From NCBI GenBank assembly GCA_019420405.1, contig JAHZHF010000200.1:1-5753 (forward strand): 5,753 nucleotides of DNA, read 5' to 3'. The notes under the pieces were generated by a model. That model saw only the letters and a list, made by a program, of their open reading frames with translations, made no database searches and was not told where the DNA came from. The position numbers were made by a program, and so were the translations under genes. Shown here one piece after another: positions 5,658 through 5,753 of this stretch. Source of the stretch: Clostridiales bacterium (lineage in GTDB: Bacteria > Bacillota > Clostridia > Lachnospirales > Lachnospiraceae). Numbering within the stretch: the stretch's first letter is position 1; each line of letters starts with the position of its first letter.

Positions 5658-5753
5658 GATTCTCAAACGTATTCTGCGGGGATGGAGGATGGCTCCGTGC
5701 TTCGCTCCAGGGAATAAGGGAAACTACAAAGTACCGGATACGGATTAAAGGCA
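5658..5753. other. Right-edge stretch without a recognisable gene
   Basis: I see no coding gene, RNA gene or promoter here. On the plus strand only very short frames occur, such as a 19-codon one from an ATG at 5678 without a ribosome-binding site at the right distance. On the minus strand one frame is open from the window edge to a TGA near 5666, but its translation resembles no family I know. The stretch could be an outward extension of the neighbouring repeat, which cannot be tested because copy 1 stops at the left edge. Confidence 0.4.

Noticed and set aside
1..5753. CRISPR array, tRNA, rRNA, insertion sequence or toxin-antitoxin pair
   Set aside because: No regularly spaced direct repeats, no cloverleaf, no rRNA-like sequence and no transposase or toxin-like frame were seen on either strand.

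Overview
The window looks like a piece of a Firmicutes chromosome, most likely Lachnospiraceae (Clostridium cluster XIVa). The evidence is near-consensus AGGAGG ribosome-binding sites, a ClpC with a short middle domain, a YtrA-type GntR regulator, a small beta-rich protein of a kind I associate with Lachnospiraceae, and roughly balanced base composition. The family assignment is inference. All five supported genes lie on the minus strand, so transcription runs from high to low coordinates.

In transcription order: (1) At 5658-5753 I see no gene. Next come a 63-base dispersed repeat (5595-5657), a good sigma-A-type promoter (-35 at 5564-5569, -10 at 5541-5546) and an inverted repeat over the -10 that looks like an operator. 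(2) A GntR/YtrA regulator (5119-5508) is followed after 13 bases by clpC (2667-5105), the Hsp100 unfoldase of the ClpCP protease. The ctsR-mcsA-mcsB genes that precede clpC in Bacillus are not here. (3) A small gene of unknown function (2078-2491) sits as its own unit between clpC and radA. It has a near-consensus promoter, a structured leader of about 117 bases, and a rho-independent terminator. (4) radA (524-1900), a recombination and DNA-repair ATPase, is followed after 43 bases by a 4-hydroxybenzoyl-CoA/YbgC-type thioesterase (61-480). (5) A second, oppositely oriented copy of the 63-base repeat (5-67) covers the thioesterase stop codon and ends the window.

The clpC-radA neighbourhood matches the known Bacillus protein-quality-control/DNA-repair locus, but its regulator has been exchanged and an independent gene has been placed between the two. 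The least explained signals are the inverted repeat pair that brackets the five-gene block (51 of 63 positions identical, no gaps), a third partial copy of its end inside the small gene's leader, and a leader hairpin whose loop is complementary to that gene's ribosome-binding site.
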